The position numbers and the translations under genes were made by a program. Shown piece by piece: positions 26,102 through 34,712 of a stretch of DNA of 64,000 nucleotides (positions within the stretch are counted from its first letter, which is position 1; every line of letters begins with the position of its first letter). The notes under the pieces are model-generated. The model saw nothing but the letters and a program-made list of their open reading frames with translations, was not told where the DNA came from and ran no database searches. The stretch comes from Neisseria perflava (GTDB taxonomy: Bacteria > Pseudomonadota > Gammaproteobacteria > Burkholderiales > Neisseriaceae): NCBI RefSeq assembly GCF_019334725.1, contig NZ_CP079818.1, positions 1 through 64,000 on the forward strand, in the 5' to 3' direction.

Positions 26102-26132
26102 AAAACCGCACGGCTGCTTGCCGTGCGGTTTT
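26102..26132. terminator. Bidirectional terminator after groEL
   Basis: AAAACCGCACGGC-TGCTT-GCCGTGCGGTTTT: a perfect 13-bp stem flanked by A- and T-runs. It serves groEL on the minus strand and whatever reads from katA. Confidence 0.9.
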
Positions 26133-26160
26133 GCTTTTTATCTGAAGGTTTCAGACGGCC

Positions 26161-27795
26161 TTACATCATGCCGCCCATACCACCCATGCCGCCCATATCA
26201 GGCATAGCAGGTTTTTCTTCAGGGATTTCAGCGATCATGCAGTCTGTGGTCAGCATCAGGCCGGCGATAGATGCGGCGTGTTGCAGAGCAGAACGGGTTA
26301 CTTTGGCTGGGTCGAGTACGCCCATTTCGATCATGTCGCCGTATTCGCCGGAACCTGCGTTGTAACCGTAGTTGCCTTTGCCTTCCAGCACTTTGTTCAC
26401 AACCACGCTAGGTTCGCCGCCTGCGTTGGCAACGATTTGGCGCAGAGGAGATTCAACGGCGCGCAATACGATTTGTACGCCTGCGTCTTGGTCGGCATTA
26501 CCGGTATGCAGGTTTTCCAAAGCAGCACGGGCACGCAACAGGGCTACGCCGCCGCCTGCAACCACGCCTTCTTCAACGGCTGCGCGGGTAGCGTGCAGCG
26601 CGTCTTCCACGCGGTCTTTTTTCTCTTTCATTTCCACTTCGGTAGCGGCACCGACTTTGATCACTGCCACGCCGCCGGCCAGTTTAGCCACGCGCTCTTG
26701 CAGTTTTTCTTTGTCGTATTCGCTGGTTGCGGTTTCGATTTGTTGGCGGATTTCGGCAACACGCGCTTCGATTTGGGCTGCGTCGCCGAAGCCGTCGATA
26801 ATGGTGGTGTTTTCTTTACCGATTTCGATGCGTTTGGCTTGACCCAAATCGTCCAAAGTCGCTTTTTCCAGAGACAGGCCGACTTCTTCGGAAATCACCA
26901 CACCGCCGGTCAGGATAGCGATGTCTTGCAACATGGCTTTGCGGCGGTCGCCGAAGCCAGGGGCTTTAACGGCAACGGTTTTCAGAATGCCGCGGATGTT
27001 GTTCACCACCAAAGTTGCCAAGGCTTCGCCTTCTACGTCTTCAGCGATAATCAACAACGGACGGCTGGCTTTGGCCACTTGTTCCAAAACAGGCAACAAG
27101 TCACGGATATTGCTGATTTTTTTATCGAACAACAATACAAACGGATTGTCCAAAGCTGCGATTTGTTTTTCAGCGTCGTTGATGAAGTAAGGAGACAGGT
27201 AGCCGCGATCGAACTGCATACCTTCAACCACGTCCAGCTCGTTTTCCAAAGATTTGCCGTCTTCAACGGTAATCACACCTTCTTTGCCGACTTTTTCCAT
27301 CGCTTCAGCGATAATCGCGCCGACTTGTTCGTCAGAGTTGGCAGAAATAGAGCCGACTTGAGCGATTTCTTTAGAAGTATCGCAAGGTTTGGCGATGTTT
27401 TTCAGCTCGTCAACCAAAGCGGCAACGGCTTTGTCGATACCGCGTTTCAGGTCGGTCGGGTTCATGCCGGCGGTAACGTATTTCATACCTTCGGCAACGA
27501 TGGATTGCGCCAATACGGTTGCAGTAGTGGTACCGTCGCCGGCTACGTCGTTGGTTTTAGACGCAACTTCTTTCACCATTTGCGCGCCCATGTTTTCGAA
27601 TTTGTCTTTCAATTCGATTTCTTTTGCAACAGACACACCGTCTTTAGTGATGTGCGGGCCGCCGAAAGCGCGGTCAAGTACCACGTTACGGCCTTTAGGG
27701 CCCAAAGTTACGCGTACGGCGTTTGCCAATACGTTGACGCCGTTTACCATTTTTTGGCGAACTTCATTGCCGAATTGTACGTCTTTTGCTGCCAT
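26161..27795 (-). CDS. groEL: Chaperonin GroEL
   Basis: GroEL forms the 14-mer folding chamber. The 544-residue protein has KDVQFGNEVRQKMVNGVNVL, the ATP site VTLGPKGRNVVLDRAFGGP and DGTTTATVLAQ, the apical EDVEGEALATLVVNN, AAVEEGVVAGGGVALLRARA, and the flexible Gly-Gly-Met tail (PDMGGMGGMGGMM). GGAGA precedes ATG 27795. It is downstream of groES in one unit, separated by a 98-base gap that contains a DUS hairpin. Confidence 0.99.
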   Translation of the reverse strand: MAAKDVQFGNEVRQKMVNGVNVLANAVRVTLGPKGRNVVLDRAFGGPHITKDGVSVAKEIELKDKFENMGAQMVKEVASKTNDVAGDGTTTATVLAQSIVAEGMKYVTAGMNPTDLKRGIDKAVAALVDELKNIAKPCDTSKEIAQVGSISANSDEQVGAIIAEAMEKVGKEGVITVEDGKSLENELDVVEGMQFDRGYLSPYFINDAEKQIAALDNPFVLLFDKKISNIRDLLPVLEQVAKASRPLLIIAEDVEGEALATLVVNNIRGILKTVAVKAPGFGDRRKAMLQDIAILTGGVVISEEVGLSLEKATLDDLGQAKRIEIGKENTTIIDGFGDAAQIEARVAEIRQQIETATSEYDKEKLQERVAKLAGGVAVIKVGAATEVEMKEKKDRVEDALHATRAAVEEGVVAGGGVALLRARAALENLHTGNADQDAGVQIVLRAVESPLRQIVANAGGEPSVVVNKVLEGKGNYGYNAGSGEYGDMIEMGVLDPAKVTRSALQHAASIAGLMLTTDCMIAEIPEEKPAMPDMGGMGGMGGMM

Positions 27796-27829
27796 TTAAA
27801 TTCTCCAAATCAATATTAAAAATCCGTTC

Positions 27830-27870
27830 GAGGCCGTCTGAAAACTTCATGTTCGATTCAGACGGCCTTT
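27830..27870 (-). terminator. DUS inverted pair between groES and groEL
   Basis: Hairpin of two DUS with a loop of about 14 bases inside the groES-groEL operon. T-runs are poor, so it may modulate rather than end transcription. Confidence 0.5.
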
Positions 27871-27893
27871 GGTTCTGAAACTTAATTCAACAA

Positions 27894-28181
27894 TTATTCA
27901 ACGATACCGAAGATGTCTTCTTCACGCATTACCAACAGCTCTTCGCCGTCGGCTTTTACAGTTTGGCCGCTGTATTTGCCAAAGATCACTTTGTCGCCGA
28001 CTTTGACATCCAGCGGACGGCGCTCGCCGTCTTTACCGATTTTGCCCGCACCCACGGCGATTACTTCGCCCATGTCGGGTTTTTCAGCAGCCGCACCCGG
28101 CAAAACGATGCCGGAGGCGGTTTTTTCTTCAGCTTCTAAGCGTTTGACGACTACGCGGTCGTGTAAAGGGCGGATGGTCAT
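27894..28181 (-). CDS. groES: Co-chaperonin GroES
   Basis: GroES caps the GroEL ring. The 95-residue product starts TIRPLHDRVVVKRLEAEEKT and has the mobile loop ASGIVLPGAAAEKPDMGEVI and the roof residues GKIGKDGERRPLDVKVGDKV, ending ILGI-type EDIFGIVE. It is the promoter-proximal gene, with a candidate heat-shock promoter at 28299-28327 and a hairpin in the leader. Confidence 0.99.
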   Translation of the reverse strand: MTIRPLHDRVVVKRLEAEEKTASGIVLPGAAAEKPDMGEVIAVGAGKIGKDGERRPLDVKVGDKVIFGKYSGQTVKADGEELLVMREEDIFGIVE

Positions 28182-28220
28182 GTCTTAATGCTCCGATAAA
28201 TAAATAGATTGAAAACAATT

Positions 28221-28240
28221 GTCTGTCGGACATGACAGAC
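28221..28240 (-). promoter_or_regulatory. Hairpin in the groES leader
   Basis: GTCTGTC-GGACAT-GACAGAC, a 7-bp perfect stem 40 bases upstream of groES. It is not the CIRCE sequence. It could be an RNA stem in the leader or a dyad operator. Confidence 0.45.
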
Positions 28241-28298
28241 ACGGTTTGCTTGGAAATAGCGGCACGCTTAATGGAAAGCCTGCCTTAATGGCGGGTAG

Positions 28299-28327
28299 AT
28301 TTGGGTTGTTTGCGACAAATTCAAGGG
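28299..28327 (-). promoter_or_regulatory. Candidate heat-shock (sigma-32) promoter of groESL
   Basis: On the minus strand CCCTTGAA, 14 bases, then CCCAAAT, close to the RpoH consensus CTTGAA-N13-15-CCCCAT. It lies about 120 bases upstream of groES. Confidence 0.55.
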
Positions 28328-28505
28328 AAAAAGTAAAAATTTCTATGCAGTCTTTCCAAATATTTTCATACGCAAAAATGCCCGATCACATATTTTTCAG
28401 ACGGCCTGATATACCAACTGCAAAGTTCGTTTAAAAACAACCCACTTTCTTTACAAATTCAACACAACTCTTTACAACTGTTTCTTTTATATGCATGATT
28501 ATAAA

Positions 28506-28520
28506 TGATGATTATTATTA
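28506..28520 (+). promoter_or_regulatory. Fur box upstream of fetA
   Basis: TGATGATTATTATTA matches TGATAATnATTATCA at 12 of 14 defined positions; 78 bases before the fetA ATG. Confidence 0.7.
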
Positions 28521-28598
28521 ATTGCAGATTTTAAAGATAATTTCTCTTTATTTGCTTTTATTTTTTTATTACTGTCATTTTATTAAGGACATTTCTCA

Positions 28599-30677
28599 AT
28601 GAATACGCCCCTGTTCCGACTGAGCTTGCTGTCACTGACACTGGCAGCCGGTTTTGCACACGCAGAAAATGAAGCCAAAGACAATGTTGTGCTTGATACC
28701 GTTACCGTTAAAGGTGACCGCCAAGGTAGCAAAATCAAAACCAATATCGTCACTCTTCGTCAAAAAGACGAAAGCACGGCAACCGATTTGCGCGAATTAT
28801 TAAAAGAAGAACCTGCCATCGATTTCGGCGGCGGCAACGGCACGTCCCAATTCCTGACGCTGCGCGGCATGGGTCAAAACTCGGTGGATATTAAGGTGGA
28901 CAACGCCTATTCTGACAGCCAAATACTGTATCACCAAGGCCGTTTCATCATCGACCCTGCACTGGTTAAAATCGTCTCTGTACAAAAAGGCGCAGGTTCG
29001 GCATCTGCCGGGATCGGCGCGACCAACGGCGCGATTATTACCAAAACAGTCGATGCCGAAGACTTGCTCAAAGGTTTGGATAAAAACTGGGGCGTGCGCC
29101 TCAGCAGCGGCTATGCCAGCAATGACGGCGTAAACTACGGTGCCAGCGTGTTCGGAAAAGCCGGCAACTTCGACGGTTTGTTCTCTTACAGCCGCAACGA
29201 TGAAAAAGATTACGAGGCAGGTAAAGGCTACACCAACCAATACGGTGCAAACAAAGTCTTAAAAAGCGGATTGGACAAACGCAGCTACCTCGCCAAAATT
29301 GGTGCAACCTTCGACGACCACCGCATTGTCTTAAGCCATATGCAGGATCAACACCGTGGAGAACGCTTCATCCGAGAAGAATTCGGTTGGCAGACCTTTG
29401 CCCGTCCGGACGGCAGGAAAGCTGACAATACACCCATTTACCGCGAAACTACCCAATCCAACACCAACTTAGAGTACACGGGTAAAAACCTGGGTTTTGT
29501 CGAAAAACTGAATGCCAACGCCTATGTGTTGGAAAACGAGCGCTATTCTGCCGATGACAAAGGTAACGGCTACGCAGGCAATGTGGCAGGCCCGACCACA
29601 ACCAAAATCACCACCAAAGGTGCAAATATCAACTTCGACAGCCGCCTTGCCGAAAAAACCCTGTTGAAATACGGTGTCAACTACCGCCATCAGGAAATCA
29701 AACCCCATGCCTTCCTGAATTCGCAATACACCAACACCGATGCCGCCCTGCAAAGTCTGGTACGCGGATACAGCCTGACCAACCCGACCAAAACCGATTA
29801 CGGCGTGTATGTCGAAGCCATCCAAGATATCGGTGATGTTACCCTGACCGGAGGTCTGCGTTACGACCATTTCGAGGTCAAAACCCATGACGGCAAATCG
29901 GTTTCAGACGGCAAAGTCAACCCGAGTCTGGGCGTAATTTACCAACCTATCGAAAACTTGAGCTTCAGCGCAAGTCACAACTACGCCAGCCGCAGCCCGC
30001 GCCTGTACGACGCACTGCTGACCCACGGCCGCCGAGGCATCGTTTCCATTGCAGACGGCACAGTAGCCGAACGCGCGCGCAATACCGAAATCGGCTTCAA
30101 CTACAACGACGGTACATTTGCCGCAAACGGCAGCTACTTCTGGCAAAAAATCAGCGACGCCATCGCCAATCCGCAAGACCGCCACGGCGCGGCATTTAAA
30201 GAAACTGCCAATGCGGGCTACATCAAAAACCATGGCTATGAATTGGGCGCATCTTACCGCACAGGCGGCCTGCTGGCTAAAGTCGGCGTCAGCCACAGCA
30301 AACCACGCATCTACGACACCCATCCTAAAAACCTGTTAAGCGCAAACCCCGAATTTGCCGTACAGACCGGCCGCACTTGGACGACTTCCCTCTCCTACCG
30401 CTTCCAAAATCCAAATTTGGAAATCGGCTGGCGCGGACGCTACCTCCAAAAAGCCTCCGGCTCTGTGTTAGTACGCGACAAAGGTGAAGTCAAACGCAAA
30501 GGCTACGGGGTGAACGATGTGTTCGCCAACTGGAAACCTCTGGGCAAAGACACGCTCAATGTCAACTTTGCCGTCAACAACGTGTTTAACAAGTTCTACT
30601 ATCCGCACAGCCAACGCGGTGAAACCTTGCCGGGTATCGGCCGCGATGTCCGCTTGGGTGTGAACTACCGCTTCTAA
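28599..30677 (+). CDS. fetA: TonB-dependent ferric-siderophore receptor FetA
   Basis: FetA (FrpB) is the neisserial outer-membrane receptor for ferric enterobactin and related siderophores. The 692-residue protein has a signal peptide (LSLLSLTLAAGFAHA), the TonB-box/plug start VVLDTVTVKGDRQGSKIKTN, plug motifs FLTLRGMGQNSVDIKVDNAY and SVQKGAGSASAGIGATNGAI, and a 22-strand barrel ending in RDVRLGVNYRF with terminal Phe. The plug is nearly the same as in meningococcal FetA; loops differ, as expected of surface loops. A Fur-box-like site lies upstream. The transporter genes fetB-D and the ATPase follow on the same strand. Confidence 0.95.
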   Translation: MNTPLFRLSLLSLTLAAGFAHAENEAKDNVVLDTVTVKGDRQGSKIKTNIVTLRQKDESTATDLRELLKEEPAIDFGGGNGTSQFLTLRGMGQNSVDIKVDNAYSDSQILYHQGRFIIDPALVKIVSVQKGAGSASAGIGATNGAIITKTVDAEDLLKGLDKNWGVRLSSGYASNDGVNYGASVFGKAGNFDGLFSYSRNDEKDYEAGKGYTNQYGANKVLKSGLDKRSYLAKIGATFDDHRIVLSHMQDQHRGERFIREEFGWQTFARPDGRKADNTPIYRETTQSNTNLEYTGKNLGFVEKLNANAYVLENERYSADDKGNGYAGNVAGPTTTKITTKGANINFDSRLAEKTLLKYGVNYRHQEIKPHAFLNSQYTNTDAALQSLVRGYSLTNPTKTDYGVYVEAIQDIGDVTLTGGLRYDHFEVKTHDGKSVSDGKVNPSLGVIYQPIENLSFSASHNYASRSPRLYDALLTHGRRGIVSIADGTVAERARNTEIGFNYNDGTFAANGSYFWQKISDAIANPQDRHGAAFKETANAGYIKNHGYELGASYRTGGLLAKVGVSHSKPRIYDTHPKNLLSANPEFAVQTGRTWTTSLSYRFQNPNLEIGWRGRYLQKASGSVLVRDKGEVKRKGYGVNDVFANWKPLGKDTLNVNFAVNNVFNKFYYPHSQRGETLPGIGRDVRLGVNYRF

Positions 30678-30692
30678 GCAATCAGCTTGAAA

Positions 30693-30730
30693 AAGCCGTC
30701 TGAAAACAAAAGTTTTCAGACGGCATCTAG
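30693..30730 (+). terminator. Inverted DUS pair after fetA
   Basis: AAGCCGTCTGAAAAC pairs with GTTTTCAGACGGC; the right copy is an exact AT-dialect DUS (30715-30726 on minus). It may reduce transcription into fetB. Confidence 0.65.
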
Positions 30731-30792
30731 CTTTATAATCCGATACAAGTTATCATTTCGATTTGCTTTATTTCCGACCACGGAGAAACTCT

Positions 30793-31755
30793 ATGTTACG
30801 TTTGACCGCTTTAGCCGTATGCTGCGCCCTCGCTTTGGGTGCGTGTTCACCAAAAGATTCTGCTTCCAATCAGGCACAAACTGCTTCCGCTTCTGCCGCC
30901 CAAACCGAAAGTGCAAGCCTGACCGTTAAAACGGCTCGCGGCGATGCGAAAGTGCCGCAAAATCCAGAGCGTATCGCCGTTTACGATTTGGGCATGCTCG
31001 ATACTTTAAACAAACTGGGCGTGAAAACCGGTTTGTCCGTCGATAAAAACCGGCTGCCTTATTTAGACGAATATTTCAAAACCACGAAACCTGCCGGCAC
31101 GCTGTTTGAGCCTGACTACGAAGCCTTAAACGCTTACAAACCGCAGCTCATCATCATCGGCAGCCGTGCAGCCAAAGCGTTTGATAAGTTGAACGAGATT
31201 GCACCGACCATCGAAATGACCGCCGAAACCGCCAATCTGAAAGAAAGCTCAAAAGAGCGCATCGACGCGCTGGCGCAAATCTTCGGCAAACAGGCCGAAG
31301 CGGACAAGCTGAAAGCGGAAATCGATGCTTCGTTTGAAGCGGCGAAAACTGCTGCGCAAGGCAAAGGCAAGGGTTTGGTGATTTTGGTCAACGGTGGCAA
31401 GATGTCGGCTTTCGGCCCTTCTTCCCGTTTGGGCGGTTGGCTGCACAAAGACATCGGTGTTCCCGCTGTCGATGAATCGATTAAAGAAGGCAGCCACGGC
31501 CAGCCTATCAGCTTTGAATACCTGAAAGAGAAAAATCCTGATTGGCTGTTCGTTTTGGATCGCGGCGCGGCCATCGGTGAAGAAGGTCAGGCTGCGAAAG
31601 ATGTTTTGAACAATCCTTTGGTTGCCGAAACAACCGCATGGAAAAAAGGCCAAGTCGTGTACCTCGTACCGGAAACCTATCTGGCGGCCGGCGGTGCACA
31701 AGAATTGCTGAATGCTTCCAAACAGGTCAGCGATGCGTTTAATGCGGCCAAGTAA
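30793..31755 (+). CDS. fetB: Siderophore-binding lipoprotein of the Fet ABC transporter
   Basis: A 320-residue substrate-binding lipoprotein that takes ferric siderophore from FetA to the inner-membrane permease. The signal ends in the lipobox LGAC (about residue 18). The FhuD/FepB-type fold shows NPERIAVYDLGMLDTLNKLG, DYEALNAYKPQLIIIGSRAA, a helix bridge KQAEADKLKAEIDAS and LLNASKQVSDAFNAAK at the end. The start ATG 30793 follows GGAG at a good distance; the open frame upstream overlaps the DUS hairpin. Confidence 0.93.
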   Translation: MLRLTALAVCCALALGACSPKDSASNQAQTASASAAQTESASLTVKTARGDAKVPQNPERIAVYDLGMLDTLNKLGVKTGLSVDKNRLPYLDEYFKTTKPAGTLFEPDYEALNAYKPQLIIIGSRAAKAFDKLNEIAPTIEMTAETANLKESSKERIDALAQIFGKQAEADKLKAEIDASFEAAKTAAQGKGKGLVILVNGGKMSAFGPSSRLGGWLHKDIGVPAVDESIKEGSHGQPISFEYLKEKNPDWLFVLDRGAAIGEEGQAAKDVLNNPLVAETTAWKKGQVVYLVPETYLAAGGAQELLNASKQVSDAFNAAK

Positions 31756-31985
31756 TTCGGAACGGGCATAGCCGCCCGCTTCTTTCAGACGGCCTGAACG
31801 GTTTAATGATTCACAGGGTCAAGCTGCTTGATCTGAAGTCATTGAATTTAGGCCGTCTGAAAATACATAGTACAAATGGACAATTTTTGCCTGTTTGCAT
31901 CTGTTTTTATGATGGGCAAACCTGCTTTTTTTCCCAAATACTTTAACCCTTCTTTCAGACGGCCTTATTTTTTCCGAACCATTTT
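31756..31985. other. DUS-rich gap between fetB and fetC
   Basis: 230 bases with three separate AG-DUS cores (about 31783, 31850, 31953) and no gene. The spread of the copies does not form one tight hairpin. fetC has no clear ribosome site at its start, so translation or transcription may be reset here. Confidence 0.5.
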
Positions 31986-32954
31986 ATGTTTCACAAACCT
32001 TCATTTTTAAATGCGATCAACGGTGTGGCGCTGCTGATATTGTTTGCCGTAAGCCTGTCGGTCGGCGTAGCCGACTTCAAATGGTCCGCCCTGTTTTCGC
32101 TATCCGACAGCCAGCAAGTCATGTTCATCAGCCGCCTGCCGCGCACGTTTGCGATTGTGCTGACGGGTGCGTCGATGGCGGTGGCCGGCATGATTATGCA
32201 GATTTTGATGCGCAACCGTTTTGTCGAACCGTCGATGGTGGGCGCAAGCCAAAGCGCGGCTTTGGGTTTGCTGCTGATGACCCTGCTGCTTCCGGCCGCT
32301 CCGCTGCTGGCAAAAATGTCGGTTGCCGCCGTTGCCGCGCTGATCGGGATGTTGGTCTTTATGCTGCTGATCCGCCGCCTGCCGCCGACGGCGCAACTAA
32401 TGGTGCCTTTGGTCGGGATTATTTTCGGCGGTGTGATTGAGGCGGTGGCCACCTTTATCGCTTATGAAAACGAAATGCTGCAAATGCTCGGCGTGTGGCA
32501 ACAGGGCGATTTTTCCGGCGTGTTGCTCGGACGGTATGAATTGTTGTGGGCAACAGGGATTTTGGCTTTGTTTGCCTATTTGATTGCCGACCAGCTGACG
32601 ATTTTGGGCTTGGGCGAAACAGTGAGCGTGAACTTGGGGCTGAACAGGACGGCGATTCTGTGGTCGGGGCTGATTATTGTGGCGCTGATTACGTCTTTAG
32701 TGGTCGTGACGGTCGGCAATATTCCGTTTATCGGCCTAGTCGTGCCGAACATCATCAGCCGCCTGATGGGCGACAAGCTGCGCCAGAGCCTGCCTGCGGT
32801 GGCCTTGTTGGGCGCGTCTTTGGTGTTGCTGTGCGATATTGTCGGACGCGTGATTGTGTTTCCGTTTGAAATTCCGGTCTCTACAGTTTTTGGCGTGATG
32901 GGGACGGTTTTGTTTTTGTGGCTTTTATTAAGGAAACCTGCTCATGCCGTCTGA
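31986..32954 (+). CDS. fetC: FecCD-family permease of the Fet transporter, first
   Basis: A 322-residue permease with about nine to ten membrane helices. It has the family's early RLPRTFAIVLTGASMAVAGM and the later FIGLVVPNIISRLMGDKLRQ, the cytoplasmic loop that docks the ATPase, then FPFEIPVSTVFGVMGT. It pairs with FetD to form the channel for the ferric siderophore. Its stop TGA lies inside the DUS that also supplies the fetD start codon, giving an 11-base overlap. Confidence 0.9.
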   Translation: MFHKPSFLNAINGVALLILFAVSLSVGVADFKWSALFSLSDSQQVMFISRLPRTFAIVLTGASMAVAGMIMQILMRNRFVEPSMVGASQSAALGLLLMTLLLPAAPLLAKMSVAAVAALIGMLVFMLLIRRLPPTAQLMVPLVGIIFGGVIEAVATFIAYENEMLQMLGVWQQGDFSGVLLGRYELLWATGILALFAYLIADQLTILGLGETVSVNLGLNRTAILWSGLIIVALITSLVVVTVGNIPFIGLVVPNIISRLMGDKLRQSLPAVALLGASLVLLCDIVGRVIVFPFEIPVSTVFGVMGTVLFLWLLLRKPAHAV

Positions 32955-33915
32955 AAAAAATATCGGTTTTATGGCAGGAAGCAGCCGTCCGTTGTGGGTC
33001 GCCTTTGCGCTGTTGCTGGTTTCCTGCGTCCTATTTATGACGCTCAACGTCAAAGGCGATTGGGACTTTGTCTTACACCTGCGCCTGACCAAACTTGCCG
33101 CGCTACTGATGGTCGCCTATGCGGTCGGCGTGTCCACGCAACTCTTCCAAACGCTGACCAACAATCCAATTCTGACCCCTTCGATTTTGGGTTTCGATTC
33201 GCTGTATGTGTTTTTGCAGACCTTGCTGGTGTTTACGCTCGGCGGCGTGGGCTATGCTTCCCTGCCGTTGACGGGCAAATTCGGCTTTGAACTGGTCGTC
33301 ATGATGGGCGGCTCGCTGCTGTTGTTCTACACGCTCATCAAACAGGGCGGACGCGATTTGTCGCGCATGATTTTAATCGGCGTGATTTTCGGGATTTTGT
33401 TCCGCAGCCTGTCGTCGTTGCTTTCGCGCATGATTGATCCCGAAGAATTTACCGCCGCACAGGCGAATATGTTTGCCACCTTCAATACTGTCCACTCGGA
33501 ATTGTTGGGTATCGGCGCAGTCGTGTTGCTCATCAGCGCCGCCGTGATCTGGCGCGAACGCCACCGCCTCGATGTTTACCTGCTCGGCCGCAATCAGGCC
33601 ATTAATTTGGGTATCAACTACACGCGCAATACCTTATGGCTGCTGTTGTGGATCGCCGCATTGGTTGCAACCGCCACTGCCGTTGTCGGCCCGGTGAGCT
33701 TTTTCGGCCTGCTGGTTGCCGCGCTGGCCAACCACTTTTCCCCGTCGGTCAAACATTCCGTCCGCTTGCCCATGACTTTTTGTGTCGGCGGCATCCTGTT
33801 GGTCGGTGGGCAAACCATCTTCGAACACTTCCTCGGCATGCAGGCCGTATTGAGCGTGGTCGTCGAATTTGCAGGCGGATTGGTATTTTTATATTTGGTG
33901 TTGAAAAAGAAATAA
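32944..33915 (+). CDS. fetD: FecCD-family permease of the Fet transporter, second
   Basis: A 323-residue membrane protein of the same family as FetC, its partner. Signature parts are LRLTKLAALLMVAYAVGVST, LFQTLTNNPILTPSILGFDS, GVIFGILFRSLSSLLSRMID and VGPVSFFGLLVAALANHFSP. The start ATG 32944 is the first codon of an exact ATGCCGTCTGAA, encoding MPSE. An internal ATG (32974, MAGSSRPLW) is an alternative but lies after the overlap. Coupling to fetC translation is likely. Confidence 0.88.
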   Translation: MPSEKNIGFMAGSSRPLWVAFALLLVSCVLFMTLNVKGDWDFVLHLRLTKLAALLMVAYAVGVSTQLFQTLTNNPILTPSILGFDSLYVFLQTLLVFTLGGVGYASLPLTGKFGFELVVMMGGSLLLFYTLIKQGGRDLSRMILIGVIFGILFRSLSSLLSRMIDPEEFTAAQANMFATFNTVHSELLGIGAVVLLISAAVIWRERHRLDVYLLGRNQAINLGINYTRNTLWLLLWIAALVATATAVVGPVSFFGLLVAALANHFSPSVKHSVRLPMTFCVGGILLVGGQTIFEHFLGMQAVLSVVVEFAGGLVFLYLVLKKK

Positions 33916-33950
33916 ATTAAACGTGCCCAAACGCTCGCAAAAATAAATTC

Positions 33951-33977
33951 AGGCCGTCTGAAACCTTCAGACGGCCT
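33951..33977 (+). terminator. Tight DUS inverted pair after fetD
   Basis: AGGCCGTCTGAA, 3 bases, TTCAGACGGCCT; no T-run. A structural DUS hairpin rather than a proven terminator. Confidence 0.45.
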
Positions 33978-34003
33978 AAGCAAACACATAAAGGACAACC
34001 CTC

Positions 34004-34630
34004 ATGACACAAGAACGCCTCCCTTCATTCTTCGATGACGCCCCAACCATTACCGTCCAAGACGCATTGGCCGACTTCCTCGGCGCGGCCGAAAACGGCA
34101 TCCTCACTTACCACTACGCCGATGCCGTGCGCCTGTGCGGCCACTCCTGCCCGACCGTCGCCGGAGCCTACCTGATGGTCATCAAAGGCCTGAAAGCCCT
34201 TTACGGCGCAGAGCTGCCGCAACGCGGCGACATCGAAGCCTTTATGCAGGGCGAGCGTGACGAAGGTACGACCGGTGTTACCGCTTCCGTCGTCCAACTC
34301 CTTACCGGCGCGGCACCCGAAACCGGCTTTGGCGGCGTAGGCCCTGCCGGACGCTTTGCCCGCCGCCACCTCTTGTCCTTTGGTGCAGGCGAAATCAACG
34401 GCACACTCGCGCTCCGCCGCCGCGATACCGGCAAAACCGTTGCCGTCAGTCTCAACGCCGCACTCCAACCCTTCGCACCGCAAATGCGCGACATCATGCC
34501 CAAAGCCGTCAGCGGCAGCGCAAGTGCCGACGAACTCAAACAATTCGGCGAGCTTTGGCAAGAACGCGTCCGCGCCTTCCTGATTGACCAAGCCGACAAT
34601 CCCGAATTTGTCACCGTCAGCGAAATCTAA
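34004..34630 (+). CDS. FmdE-like protein encoded in the fet cluster
   Basis: A 208-residue soluble protein. The motif YHYADAVRLCGHSCPTVAGA has the CGHxCP arrangement of the FmdE family, whose members are linked to molybdenum or other metal use. A short Gly-rich middle (GAAPETGFGGVGPAGRFARR) follows. No signal peptide. It lies between the permeases and the ATPase on the same strand, so it probably handles iron or reduces or releases it from the siderophore in the cytoplasm; that role is inferred from context only. The neisserial fet cluster includes a fetE/fetF pair; which letter belongs here is not certain. Confidence 0.8.
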   Translation: MTQERLPSFFDDAPTITVQDALADFLGAAENGILTYHYADAVRLCGHSCPTVAGAYLMVIKGLKALYGAELPQRGDIEAFMQGERDEGTTGVTASVVQLLTGAAPETGFGGVGPAGRFARRHLLSFGAGEINGTLALRRRDTGKTVAVSLNAALQPFAPQMRDIMPKAVSGSASADELKQFGELWQERVRAFLIDQADNPEFVTVSEI

Positions 34631-34651
34631 CCACACCATACAGGAATAAAA

Positions 34652-34684
34652 TTCAGACGGCCTCACGCTGAAAGGCCGTCTGAA
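34652..34684 (+). terminator. DUS inverted pair before the fet ATPase
   Basis: TTCAGACGGCC, short loop, GGCCGTCTGAA; no T-run, so its terminator role is doubtful. Confidence 0.4.
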
Positions 34685-34712
34685 ACCCCAATTTCCATTT
34701 TCGGACCCGCCT

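Larger units (their letters stand above)
28182..28598. other. Divergent groES-fetA regulatory region
   Basis: 417 bases without a gene. It holds the groES heat-shock promoter and leader hairpin, one DUS (about 28395-28406), and the Fur-box-like site of fetA. No poly-C tract of the kind that phase-varies fetA in N. meningitidis is present. Confidence 0.6.

Noticed and set aside
26278..27819. 513-residue open frame antisense to groEL
   Set aside because: A codon-position shadow of groEL; it has no ribosome site or recognisable protein.
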